From positions 1-64,000 of the forward strand of contig JAGVMV010000010.1 of NCBI GenBank assembly GCA_020053595.1: a stretch of 64,000 bases of DNA, in the 5' to 3' direction. The notes under the pieces are model-generated. The model saw nothing but the letters and a program-made list of their open reading frames with translations, had not been told where the DNA came from and ran no database searches. Positions 14,817-24,827 of this stretch are shown here, piece by piece. Position 1 is the stretch's first letter. Each line of letters starts with the position of its first letter. The position numbers were made by a program, and so were the translations under genes. The stretch is from Thermoleophilia bacterium (GTDB lineage Bacteria; Actinomycetota; Thermoleophilia; BMS3ABIN01).

Positions 14817-16415
14817 GTGGGACTGGCCATGGCGGCCTCCGGAGGCTGCGCTGAGGAAAAAGAAACAGAGGGACAGACATCTTTGATAGCTTCCCTGAGA
14901 GATCTGCTGCAACCGGCCCGGACGGTCTCCCACCGCCAGGTCAGCACCCGGCTGGTGAACCCCGTGGGCCTCATGCGCCGGCTGGGGTTGCCCGGCAGCG
15001 GGCCCTTCGTGCTGCTGGACAGCGCCGGTGGCAACCCCGACCTCTGCCGTTATTCCTTTCTCGCCTGGAATCCACGGCTGGCAGTAACCGTACGGCGGGG
15101 CATCGCCAGGATTACCGGACCAGGCGCGGCCGGCGCCGATGGATTTTTAGGTGGCGAGGCTTTCGAAGTCGAGGCGGAGGATCCTTTTGAGCTGATCAGG
15201 AAACTGCTCGGCGTCCTGTCCCCGGATGAGGCGATAATCCCGCAAAGCGCCGCGAATCTGCCGATTAGCGGTGGTGTCTTTGGCCTCGCCGGTTACGACG
15301 CCGGCCGCTACATCGAGAACTTGCCCCAGCTGGCCGCCGACGACCTCGATCTGCCCGAGTTTGATTTCATTTTTCCCAGCCGGCTGATCTGCTACGACCA
15401 CCGGCAGGAGACGGCCCACCTGGTCTTTGAGGATGCCGCTCCCGGTGAACTGGAGGAAGCCGAGAGCGCGCTGAGCCGCCAGGAAGCGGCGGGGCCGACA
15501 GAGACGCCACCGGGCATCGACCGCCACGCGTTCAGTCTCAGCTCGGTCACCAGGTCAAACATGACCCACGCCAGTTTCAAACATATCGTACGGCGCGCCA
15601 AGGAGTACATCCTGGCCGGAGACATCTTCCAGTCGAATCTGTCCCAGCGGCTGGAACTCGATTACGCCGGCGACAGCCTCGATTTGTACGATTCACTGCG
15701 GGCGGTCAATCCCTCTCCCTTCGCCGGCTACCTGGAGCTCGATGGCTATCAGGTCATCTCCTCTTCACCGGAACGGCTGGTCCAGCTGGAGGGCCGTCAG
15801 GCCCAGACCCGCCCGATTGCCGGCACGCGCCGCCGGGGCGCCGACTTTAGCGAGGACCATGACCTCAGGCAGGAACTCAACCTCGACCCCAAAGAGCGCG
15901 CCGAGCATATCATGCTGGTGGACCTGGAGCGCAACGACCTGGGACGCGTTTGCGATTACGGCAGCGTCAATGTCAACGAGCTGATGGTCAATGAAGCCTA
16001 TTCGCACGTCATTCACATCGTCTCCAACGTCCGGGGGACATTACATCAGCGCATGGACGCCCTGGACCTGCTCAGAGCCATGTTCCCCGGCGGCACCATC
16101 ACCGGCTGCCCCAAGGTGCGCTGCATGGAAATCATCGACGAGCTGGAGCCGGTACGCCGTGGCTTCTATACCGGAAGCTTCGGGTATATCGGCTACAACG
16201 GCGACATGGACATGAATATCATCATCCGTACTCTGGTGCGCCGCGGCGACAAGGTTTATGCTCAGGCGGGCGCCGGCATTGTCGCCGACTCCGACCCTGA
16301 GCGAGAGTATCGTGAGACTCTGCGCAAGGCCGAAGCCATGGTGCACGCGGTGGAGCTGGCGAACCGGAAAACCGCCAAAACGAAAATCCTTTTCTCGTTG
16401 ACGGGCGAGGGATAA
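14817..16415 (+). CDS. pabB: Aminodeoxychorismate synthase component I (chorismate-binding)
   Basis: 532 residues from GTG 14817; TTG 14883 is an alternative start with a GAGGGA site. Residues ~35-180 are the component I N-terminal domain and ~260-515 the chorismate-binding domain (DIFQSNLSQRLEL, RPIAGTRRRG, MLVDLERNDLGR, FPGGTITGCPK, QAGAGIVADSDPE). It makes aminodeoxychorismate from chorismate for folate. Because the family resembles anthranilate synthase TrpE and this enzyme has PIAGT (TrpE-like) instead of PIKGT, TrpE activity is possible; the neighbouring lyase-like gene favours PabB. No glutamine amidotransferase partner is adjacent. Confidence 0.82.
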   Translation: MGLAMAASGGCAEEKETEGQTSLIASLRDLLQPARTVSHRQVSTRLVNPVGLMRRLGLPGSGPFVLLDSAGGNPDLCRYSFLAWNPRLAVTVRRGIARITGPGAAGADGFLGGEAFEVEAEDPFELIRKLLGVLSPDEAIIPQSAANLPISGGVFGLAGYDAGRYIENLPQLAADDLDLPEFDFIFPSRLICYDHRQETAHLVFEDAAPGELEEAESALSRQEAAGPTETPPGIDRHAFSLSSVTRSNMTHASFKHIVRRAKEYILAGDIFQSNLSQRLELDYAGDSLDLYDSLRAVNPSPFAGYLELDGYQVISSSPERLVQLEGRQAQTRPIAGTRRRGADFSEDHDLRQELNLDPKERAEHIMLVDLERNDLGRVCDYGSVNVNELMVNEAYSHVIHIVSNVRGTLHQRMDALDLLRAMFPGGTITGCPKVRCMEIIDELEPVRRGFYTGSFGYIGYNGDMDMNIIIRTLVRRGDKVYAQAGAGIVADSDPEREYRETLRKAEAMVHAVELANRKTAKTKILFSLTGEG

Positions 16416-16429
16416 ACGGGAGTCCGTGG

Positions 16430-17284
16430 TTGCACGTTTACCTGAACGGCCATCTGGTACCAGATAAAGCAGCTACAGTTTCCGTATTCGACCGCGGTTT
16501 CGCCTACGGAGATTCGCTGATAGAGACCTTGAAGATTCTGCACGGCCAGCCCGTTTTTTTTAAAGATCACTTCAACCGGCTATCCCGTGCCATGGAGCAG
16601 GCCGGTTTTGAAGCGAAGCTCGATGGAGGGGACCTGAGGAACCATGCCGTCTCTCTGGCGGAAGCCAACCTGGTCGCTGATGGCCGGCTGCGCCTGCAGC
16701 TCTCACGAGGAGTCCCCGAAATCCCGGGAGGCGTCGATCCCGGTGGCCGTCTGACGCCGACGTTGCTCATCACTACGGAGCAGTTCCCCGGTTACCCGGA
16801 AGAGGAATACCAGAAGGGTGCCCTCTGCTTCACGGTGGCCGCCAATCGTGGCCGCTATGCGGGGATCAAATCCGCCAGCCTGCTGCCGACGATTATCGCC
16901 CGGCGCGAGGCAGTGAAGGCAGGCGCCACGGAGGTCATTTTCACCGGCGGTCATGGGGGCTTGATCGAGGGCTCCTTCACCAACATTTTCTTTCTCTGCA
17001 GCGGCAGCCTGCTGACCGCGGGGGAGGATCAGCCGGTGTTGGCCGGCGTGGTCAGGGAAAAGGTGATCGGCATCGCCTCTGAAATGGGAATCGAAGTAAA
17101 GTTCGGGACGCCGAAAATCGGTGATCTACGTTCAGGCGAGGATGCCGCTTTTCTCACCAGCAGCCTGTTGGGCGTTTGCCCGGTTCGGGAGATTGACAAT
17201 CTGAAGTTGAGAATGGACCGGGATCTGGTACAGCGGATCGCCGCCCGGCTTTATGAACAGGAGCTCGACGATATCGGGCAATAA
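16430..17284 (+). CDS. pabC: Class IV aminotransferase, probable aminodeoxychorismate lyase
   Basis: 284 residues from TTG 16430. VYLNGHLVPDKAATVSVFDRGFAYGDSLIETLK is broken here into VYLNGHLV and SVFDRGFAYGDSLIET; with KSASLLPTIIARREA (catalytic Lys) and LIEGSFTNIF it defines PLP-dependent fold IV. Members include PabC, branched-chain and D-amino acid aminotransferases. Position 14 bp after pabB supports PabC, which splits aminodeoxychorismate into p-aminobenzoate and pyruvate. Convergent with gmd. Confidence 0.8.
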   Translation: MHVYLNGHLVPDKAATVSVFDRGFAYGDSLIETLKILHGQPVFFKDHFNRLSRAMEQAGFEAKLDGGDLRNHAVSLAEANLVADGRLRLQLSRGVPEIPGGVDPGGRLTPTLLITTEQFPGYPEEEYQKGALCFTVAANRGRYAGIKSASLLPTIIARREAVKAGATEVIFTGGHGGLIEGSFTNIFFLCSGSLLTAGEDQPVLAGVVREKVIGIASEMGIEVKFGTPKIGDLRSGEDAAFLTSSLLGVCPVREIDNLKLRMDRDLVQRIAARLYEQELDDIGQ

Positions 17285-17361
17285 ACGGTTATTATCGTCT
17301 GACAAACTGTTATCGGCTGGCGACGCGAGCTGAAACCGGCCGATGTCGCGCAGCAATCCGG

Positions 17362-19330
<1,969 letters not shown>

Positions 19331-19542
19331 GAAGGGCTCCGTTTGTCTTTCCAGGACAGGAACAGGCCTGTCTGCGCTGGTTGCTGGATCGAACGAGGAC
19401 AAATTATATCAGGATTTCAGGCCTGCAAGCTGATCACTCCCTGCCATTTACCCGCCGATACCCGCCCGCCCGGCGAACCTGACTTTCAACACATCAGCTG
19501 ACAGCACTGATTCCATTGACGAATCCAGGCATCAGCCGTATA

Positions 19543-19558
19543 GTTCATATATGCGAAC
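19543..19558. promoter_or_regulatory. Inverted repeat GTTC-8-GAAC before ArsR gene
   Basis: GTTCATATATGCGAAC contains the palindrome CATATATG and outer GTTC/GAAC arms. It is 27 nt upstream of the ArsR-family start, a natural autoregulatory operator. The rest of 19331-19584 is the divergent intergenic region and holds no gene that I can see. Confidence 0.35.
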
Positions 19559-19584
19559 ATCTGCACCAAACAAGGGAAAAGGAT

Positions 19585-19926
19585 ATGACTGACGACCTGA
19601 ACCGGAAACTTTATGAAATGCACGCCGAAATCTGCAAGGTGCTGACCAGCGCCAAGCGGATCGAAATTCTCAACCTGCTGCGCGACGGTGAAAGATCGGT
19701 CGGCGAGATCGCCTCGCTGGCCGAGATCTCCCGCACCAATGTTTCGCAGCACCTGTCGTTCCTGCGCCAGAAAGGGATGGTGGTGTCACGCCGCGAGGGC
19801 ACAAACATCTTCTATACCGTCGCCAACGCGAAAATCTTCAAGGCCATGGACACGATGAAAGAAGTCTTGCTCGAGGGCCTGCAGGTAGAACAGGATTTCG
19901 TCGCCAGCCTGAGCGCCGGCAAGTAA
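19585..19926 (+). CDS. ArsR-family transcriptional regulator
   Basis: 113 residues from ATG 19585 (AAAGGAT just upstream); the frame upstream contains the operator-like repeat. A winged helix covers ~10-95: VLTSAKRIEILNLL, then IASLAEISRTNVSQHLSFLRQKGMVVSRREGTNIFYTV (helix-turn-helix and wing). There is one cysteine (C17), so the classic ELCVCDL metal site is absent. Its inducer and targets are not evident. Close relative of the regulator at 20380. Confidence 0.85.
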   Translation: MTDDLNRKLYEMHAEICKVLTSAKRIEILNLLRDGERSVGEIASLAEISRTNVSQHLSFLRQKGMVVSRREGTNIFYTVANAKIFKAMDTMKEVLLEGLQVEQDFVASLSAGK

Positions 19927-20005
19927 ATATCAGGAAATGATTGAGACGGCAGAGTGCGTTTGATGGGGCTATAATTATTAAGAACTGTCCGAAGCTGGTG
20001 AATAG

Positions 20006-20311
20006 ATGAACAGTTATGAAGAAATGAACAAGGCAAGATTGCTGCTCGGGCTACCCGAGCGGGCGGAGATGGCTGAAATCAGGGCAAACTACAAGAAACT
20101 TATGGGGCAATGGCACCCAGACAAGTGTGGCGAGGATACTCAAAAGTGTGAAGAGATGTCAAAAAAAATTATAACCGCCTATGAGATTATCCTTGCTTAT
20201 TGTAAGGAATACCAATTCTCCTTTTCAAAGGAAGAGGTTATGAAGCATGCGACGGAGGAAGAAATTTGGCTGGAGCGCTTCGGCAAGGACTCCTCCTGGG
20301 GTACCCCATGA
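20006..20311 (+). CDS. Small J-domain protein
   Basis: 101 residues. Residues ~8-70 form a J domain (ARLLLGLPERAEMAEIRANYKKL, then the HPDK motif in WHPDKCGED). J domains stimulate the ATPase of Hsp70/DnaK. It has no Gly/Phe, zinc-finger or substrate-binding region, so it is a minimal, specialised cochaperone. It lies between two ArsR genes and has lower GC than its surroundings, which suggests acquisition. The partner is unknown. Confidence 0.8.
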   Translation: MNSYEEMNKARLLLGLPERAEMAEIRANYKKLMGQWHPDKCGEDTQKCEEMSKKIITAYEIILAYCKEYQFSFSKEEVMKHATEEEIWLERFGKDSSWGTP

Positions 20312-20379
20312 AACTTCGGACTCCACAAGCAGCAGGCCACTTGTTTTTAGTCTCGGAATCTATATATAATTAAACTCTA

Positions 20380-20712
20380 ATGAAAGAAGATAAGATAATT
20401 CTGGAAATGCACGCGGATGTATGCAAGGCCTTCGCCCACCCGACCCGTTTAGGGATTCTGAATGCGCTCAGAGATAAAGAAATGACCGTCACCGATATGA
20501 CGCAAGCGCTTGGCGTCGCCAAGGGTAACCTGGCGCAGCATCTGGCAATCCTCAAACAGCGGCAGATCGTGGGCACTCGCCGCGAGGGAATCAACGTCTA
20601 TTACCACGTTACTGATCCCAAGATCATCCAGGCGTGCGAGCTTATGCGCAGCGTTCTTCTCAACCAACTCAAGGAGACAGAAAAGCTATCACGCAAATAC
20701 GCCACCGGCTAG
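20380..20712 (+). CDS. ArsR-family transcriptional regulator
   Basis: 110 residues. Winged helix: AFAHPTRLGILNAL, then MTQALGVAKGNLAQHLAILKQRQIVGTRREGINVYYHV. Cysteines C15 and C86 could form a ligand or redox site, but no known metal motif is visible. It lies 111 bp upstream of the RND transporter gene on the same strand and probably controls it. A TATAT-rich stretch just before the ATG may carry promoter and operator. Confidence 0.85.
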   Translation: MKEDKIILEMHADVCKAFAHPTRLGILNALRDKEMTVTDMTQALGVAKGNLAQHLAILKQRQIVGTRREGINVYYHVTDPKIIQACELMRSVLLNQLKETEKLSRKYATG

Positions 20713-20823
20713 GTCCAGACAAGTCTTTTTTTTGGCTATCAGTATAGATTTATCGAGACATATAAGTATACCTACAGCTATACGGTGGCGATACTTTGAA
20801 GAGTGTAGACCAAGGAGGAGAAA

Positions 20824-23049
20824 GTGAAATTCAATCTGGTTGAGTTTTCGATAAAAAGGCCCACCCTGGTCATTATCATTATCCTTCTGGTAACGGCTGC
20901 GTTTGCTACGCAGTTCCCCAAGATCACGACAGACACCGACCCGAATAACATGCTACCGGAAACTTCCGACGTGCGTGTAACCAACCGCGAGGTCGAGCAG
21001 ACCTTTGGGCTCCACAAGGACATGATTGCCCTGGGAATTGTAAATGAAAGAGGGGTTTTTAATTCCCAAACCGTGGCGCGGCTCGCCAAGTTTACAGGTA
21101 AGATTTCAAAGCTTGACGGTGTAGCATCAAAAGACGTCATGAACTTCTTGAGTGCAAGCAATATCACCCTTTCCTCCGCTGAACCGCCGGAAAGTGAAGT
21201 CTCCGGCATAAAGGGCATGGTAATGGGCAATCCGATCCTGGTTGGCCGCTTCGTCTCCGGAGATGAAAAAACCACCGCCATTTTTGTTCCACTGGAAGAC
21301 GGTGCAAACGGCAAAGCAGTAGCCGACCAGATTTGGGAGATTTCGGACAGTGATAGAGGAGATGAAACCTACCTTGTAGCGGGAGACCCTGTGGCCCGTG
21401 ATACGTTCGGGTCCGAGATGTTTCTGCAAATGGGGCTTTTTTCGCCGATTGCCGGTTTCATCATGATGCTGGTCCTGTACCTCATGTTCAGGAACTGGCC
21501 ATTAACTCTGTCCATCATGGGTGTGGCAATGATCAGCATCATCTGGACACTGGGGCTCCTGATCGGCCTGGGTTACCCGGTACATATCATGAGTTCGATG
21601 ATCCCGGTGTTTCTCATGGCCATTAGCACGGCAGGCATCCACGTTTTCAATGAGTTCTATTTTTGTTGCGGAGAGCTTGAGGAGAGAAGAAGGGCAATTA
21701 TGAAAACTATGAAAGCAGTGGGCGCGCCGATCTGGTATACAGCCTTGGCAGCTGCGGTCGGTTTCGCCGTGCTCGGTATCGGCAATATTATCCCGGTCCG
21801 GGTCTTCGGCCTCTCCGTGGCCTTTGGCATTGCCGCTGTTGCTCTCCTGTCCTTTACCTTTCTTCCAGCCGTGATGGCGCTTGTGAGTGAGAAGTCGCTC
21901 CGAAAGGCTTCTAGCCGGGAAGACATGACCGAGAACTGGGTTTCTGGACTGTTAAACAGATTGGGTACGTTGGTTATCAGGCGTCGAGGAATCATCCTTG
22001 TGGCTGGCATAATAATTGTTGGTTTCTCAATCTGGGGCATTACCAGAATCAGGGTAAACAACAATATGGTCACCTGGTTTAAAAGCGGCAGCGATATAAG
22101 AGTAGCCGATCGAGTTATCAACGAGAACCTGGGCGGCACGAACATGGGGTATCTTGTTGCTCAAGGGAACGGGACGAACTCGCTGGCCACGCCAGTGGCT
22201 CTCAACTACATCGAGGGCCTGCAGAGGCAGGTGGAAACGCTCGGCACTGTTGGAAAGACCTATTCCGTTGTTGACATGATGAAAATGATGAACATGATGA
22301 TGAGTGGAAACAATCAGGCTAACTTCGTTGTGCCAAATTCACAAGAGGCCATAACCGGGTTTCTGTCATCTTCCGCCCGCCCCTCCGACATCAACTCGAG
22401 TGCTGACAAGGCAAACATCCAGGTGCAACTTAAGACATGGGACGCATCAGCCATGGACGAAGTGCTGAATAAGGTAGACAACTATACAGCGATGAACCCC
22501 GCGCCCGCCGGTATCATCTTCCAGCCCGCGGGCATCGCCTACTTCAACAAGATCTGGAACGACGAAGTTCTGGGCGATATGGTCAAGGTCTTCATCATCG
22601 GCACCATCGTCATCTTCTTCGTGTTGTTGATAATATATCGATCGCTTAAGTGGGCCATTGTGAGCTTCATCCCGCTACTTTTCACCATCATCATCATTTT
22701 CGGGGCCATCGGGTTCATGGGCAAGGACTTTGACATGCCGATCTCGGTGCTCTCCACCCTTTCACTGGGCCTGGCGGTTGATTTCGCCATCCACTTTGTA
22801 AGGCGCTACCGGCAACGGCTGGCCGATGATCCGGACATTGACAGCGCCCTGGTTTGGACAATCGTGCGGCCGGGCAAAGGAATTATCAGAAATGCGATTC
22901 TCTTTTCCGCCGCGTTCTCCGTCATGATATTCGCGGCCCTGACGCCGTATATCACCGTGGGTGTGTTCATCATGTCAATCATGGGGGTTAGCGCGGTTCT
23001 CACCATCGCTTATCTTCCCGCGCTGATAAGCCTGTTCCGGTTGCGATGA
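20824..23049 (+). CDS. RND-superfamily (MMPL) transporter
   Basis: 741 residues. An N-terminal transmembrane helix (~12-30) is followed by a periplasmic/extracellular loop (~35-195), a cluster of five to six helices (~200-355), another helix (~390), a second large loop and a final cluster (~580-735). This duplicated plan and SLGLAVDFAIHFVRRYRQ near the end fit the MMPL/HpnN branch of RND exporters, which move lipids or other hydrophobic molecules using the proton gradient. AGGAGG lies just before the GTG start. The methyltransferase that follows overlaps by 4 bp, so the two are cotranscribed. Confidence 0.85.
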   Translation: MKFNLVEFSIKRPTLVIIIILLVTAAFATQFPKITTDTDPNNMLPETSDVRVTNREVEQTFGLHKDMIALGIVNERGVFNSQTVARLAKFTGKISKLDGVASKDVMNFLSASNITLSSAEPPESEVSGIKGMVMGNPILVGRFVSGDEKTTAIFVPLEDGANGKAVADQIWEISDSDRGDETYLVAGDPVARDTFGSEMFLQMGLFSPIAGFIMMLVLYLMFRNWPLTLSIMGVAMISIIWTLGLLIGLGYPVHIMSSMIPVFLMAISTAGIHVFNEFYFCCGELEERRRAIMKTMKAVGAPIWYTALAAAVGFAVLGIGNIIPVRVFGLSVAFGIAAVALLSFTFLPAVMALVSEKSLRKASSREDMTENWVSGLLNRLGTLVIRRRGIILVAGIIIVGFSIWGITRIRVNNNMVTWFKSGSDIRVADRVINENLGGTNMGYLVAQGNGTNSLATPVALNYIEGLQRQVETLGTVGKTYSVVDMMKMMNMMMSGNNQANFVVPNSQEAITGFLSSSARPSDINSSADKANIQVQLKTWDASAMDEVLNKVDNYTAMNPAPAGIIFQPAGIAYFNKIWNDEVLGDMVKVFIIGTIVIFFVLLIIYRSLKWAIVSFIPLLFTIIIIFGAIGFMGKDFDMPISVLSTLSLGLAVDFAIHFVRRYRQRLADDPDIDSALVWTIVRPGKGIIRNAILFSAAFSVMIFAALTPYITVGVFIMSIMGVSAVLTIAYLPALISLFRLR

Positions 23050-23762
23050 GCGCTGCGCGCACGAATACCGGGTTCAATGCCGCTGCATATGACTCCTGGT
23101 TTGAAACGCCTCTGGGGCGCTTATGTGGAATCCTGGAAACGGCGTCGATTCTTAAGCTGGCACAGTTAAAGCCACGCGAGCTTGTTCTGGACCTTGGCTG
23201 TGGCACCGGCTTTTTCACGCTGGAGTTAGCCCGCCGAGGCGCCAGAGTGATTGGTGTCGACGCCTCAGCTGAGATGCTCAAAGCAGCAGAAGTGGAGGCA
23301 GCAAGGGAAAAGCTCCCGATTTCCTTCCACCGGGCGCAGGCGGATTCACTTCCCTTTGCCTCCCAAAGCTTTGACCTGGTGGTTGGTGTCACCCTTCTTT
23401 GCTTTGCCGAGCAGCCCGATCTGATTTTGCGGGAGGCAAACAGGCTGCTGAAAGACTCGGGAAGAATCGTGGTTGGAGAGCTAAACCGGCTGAGTTACTG
23501 GTCACGGCTTCGCAAGGTGAAAGCACTGTTTCATGAAACCAGCTACCGACATGCTCACTTTCTGTCTCCATCAGAACTGAAACAGCTTCTCTGGCAGGCG
23601 GGTTTTGCGGTCCGAGGTAATGAAACCCGAATCTTTTTCCCGCCGACTAATTGGTCTCCAGTTCTAAAACAGTACAGTCTCTTTGAAAGAGCCGGTGGAG
23701 CCCTTTTCCCGAGCCATGGAGCTTTTGTAGGTATGAAGGCCGACAAGCAACTCCTTTGCTGA
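23046..23762 (+). CDS. Class I SAM-dependent methyltransferase
   Basis: 238 residues. LVLDLGCGTGFFTLELARRGARVIGVD (~48-75, written here in parts: LDLGCGTGFF, VIGVDAS) binds S-adenosylmethionine, with DSLPFASQSFDLVVGV as the motif II/III region typical of methyltransferase 11 proteins (UbiE-like). The ATG overlaps the transporter stop (ATGA). The substrate is unknown, but tight coupling to an MMPL exporter hints at methylation of an exported lipid or quinone-like molecule. Confidence 0.82.
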   Translation: MSAARTNTGFNAAAYDSWFETPLGRLCGILETASILKLAQLKPRELVLDLGCGTGFFTLELARRGARVIGVDASAEMLKAAEVEAAREKLPISFHRAQADSLPFASQSFDLVVGVTLLCFAEQPDLILREANRLLKDSGRIVVGELNRLSYWSRLRKVKALFHETSYRHAHFLSPSELKQLLWQAGFAVRGNETRIFFPPTNWSPVLKQYSLFERAGGALFPSHGAFVGMKADKQLLC

Positions 23763-23900
23763 TGAAGTGCCAGGGTCAGTAGCCATTACACATCATGAAA
23801 AGCTGGCGCAGGAATGGTCTTACGTCGGTCTGGCAGCCTGAGATCAGTATCAAGCAGGTCGGCTGCTCTGCGTGCTAGCAGGAAGCATAATACACTGCGG

Positions 23901-23940
23901 TTGACGTATAAAATATAATCATGTAAGAATACTATTATAT
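23901..23940 (+). promoter_or_regulatory. Promoter and AT-rich inverted repeat before the sulfur operon
   Basis: TTGACG (23901-23906) is a good -35. ATATAAT (23913-23919) pairs with ATTATAT (23934-23940) around 14 nt, covering the expected -10 and start region. This is the usual placement of an ArsR-family operator, and an ArsR gene follows 20 nt later. The 23763-23900 stretch shows no gene. Confidence 0.5.
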
Positions 23941-23960
23941 ATTTCTACTGATTGGCTGAT

Positions 23961-24320
23961 ATGAAATCGTCCACAATAGACAAAATCGAACGAGACAGAA
24001 TCGAACTCCTGAAAATAATTGGGCATCCCTTGAGGGTCCAGATCCTCGAGCAGCTTGAAGGTGGCGTGAAATGTGTCAGCGACTTTGACAATTATTTCGA
24101 GGCAAGCCAGCCGAACATATCCCAGCACCTGGGTCTCCTTCGCAGGAGTGGCCTGATCGACTACTACATGGATGGACGTCTGCGCTGTTACTTCCTGGTT
24201 GACCCGATAGTACCGGACCTTTTGAATCTCTTGCGCAAGCGGTATGAGAATGACTTGGAAGCGCCGGATTGTTGCCTGGTTTCCAAGACAGGAAAGTACC
24301 CGGGGGCGAGAAGGCATTAA
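23961..24320 (+). CDS. ArsR-family regulator with paired cysteines, possible persulfide sensor
   Basis: 119 residues from ATG 23961 (TTG 23952 is an alternative; neither has a strong ribosome site). The winged helix covers ~12-90: IIGHPLRVQILEQL, ASQPNISQHLGLLRRSGLI, DGRLRCYFL. Cysteines are C38, C76, C104 and C105. The SqrR/BigR group of ArsR proteins senses reactive sulfur through two cysteines at about positions 41 and 107, so C38 with C104/C105 is suggestive. It heads a run of DsrE and SQR-like genes, which supports sulfur sensing. This is inference from spacing and context. Confidence 0.8.
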   Translation: MKSSTIDKIERDRIELLKIIGHPLRVQILEQLEGGVKCVSDFDNYFEASQPNISQHLGLLRRSGLIDYYMDGRLRCYFLVDPIVPDLLNLLRKRYENDLEAPDCCLVSKTGKYPGARRH

Positions 24321-24335
24321 TCTACTTGGGGGGTA

Positions 24336-24770
24336 ATGATGAACGAAGAGAAAAAACCAGCCAAAGTCGTATCGATAATGTGCTTCCATGACGAGATGTG
24401 CCTGGTCTTCAATGCACTGATGACGGCACAGAGCCTGCTCAGGTCGGGCTCAAAGGTGACGATCTTCTTCGGTTCCCGCGGCATCAACGCTGTTCACCAA
24501 GAAAAAATCAACAAGCTGGTATGTCTACCCGATCAGCCTCAGGAAGTGCAAGATGCCGTCATGAAGAAGATGGAGGAGATGGACCTGCCCGAGATCAGCC
24601 TGCTGATGGAGACTCTTTACTACGAGGGCGCAACGCTGCTGGCCTGTCCGCTCAACCTTGGCGTGTTCGGCATGAGCGAAGGCGACCTGGTGCTGGGGGT
24701 GACGGTCGCCGACCCCGCCACCTACTACAAAGATGTGATGATAGCGGCGGACATGAACCTGGCATTTTGA
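24336..24770 (+). CDS. DsrE-family sulfur-carrier-like protein
   Basis: 144 residues, ATG preceded by a GGGGGG run. KVVSIMCFHDEMCLVFNALMTAQSLLRSGSKVTIFF and the late GATLLACPLNLGVFGM fit the DsrE/DsrF-like fold, here of the peroxiredoxin-family-like branch (parts: SIMCFHDEM, LLRSGSKVTIFF). Cysteines lie near residues 15, 20, 60 and 106. DsrE proteins carry persulfide on a conserved cysteine. It is followed 57 bp later by the thioredoxin-SQR fusion, and the two are likely cotranscribed. Confidence 0.8.
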   Translation: MMNEEKKPAKVVSIMCFHDEMCLVFNALMTAQSLLRSGSKVTIFFGSRGINAVHQEKINKLVCLPDQPQEVQDAVMKKMEEMDLPEISLLMETLYYEGATLLACPLNLGVFGMSEGDLVLGVTVADPATYYKDVMIAADMNLAF

Positions 24771-24827
24771 ATCCGGTCATTTTGGTGACCGCTGCTTTAA
24801 GACCAAACGAGAGAAAGGAGATGGCAG

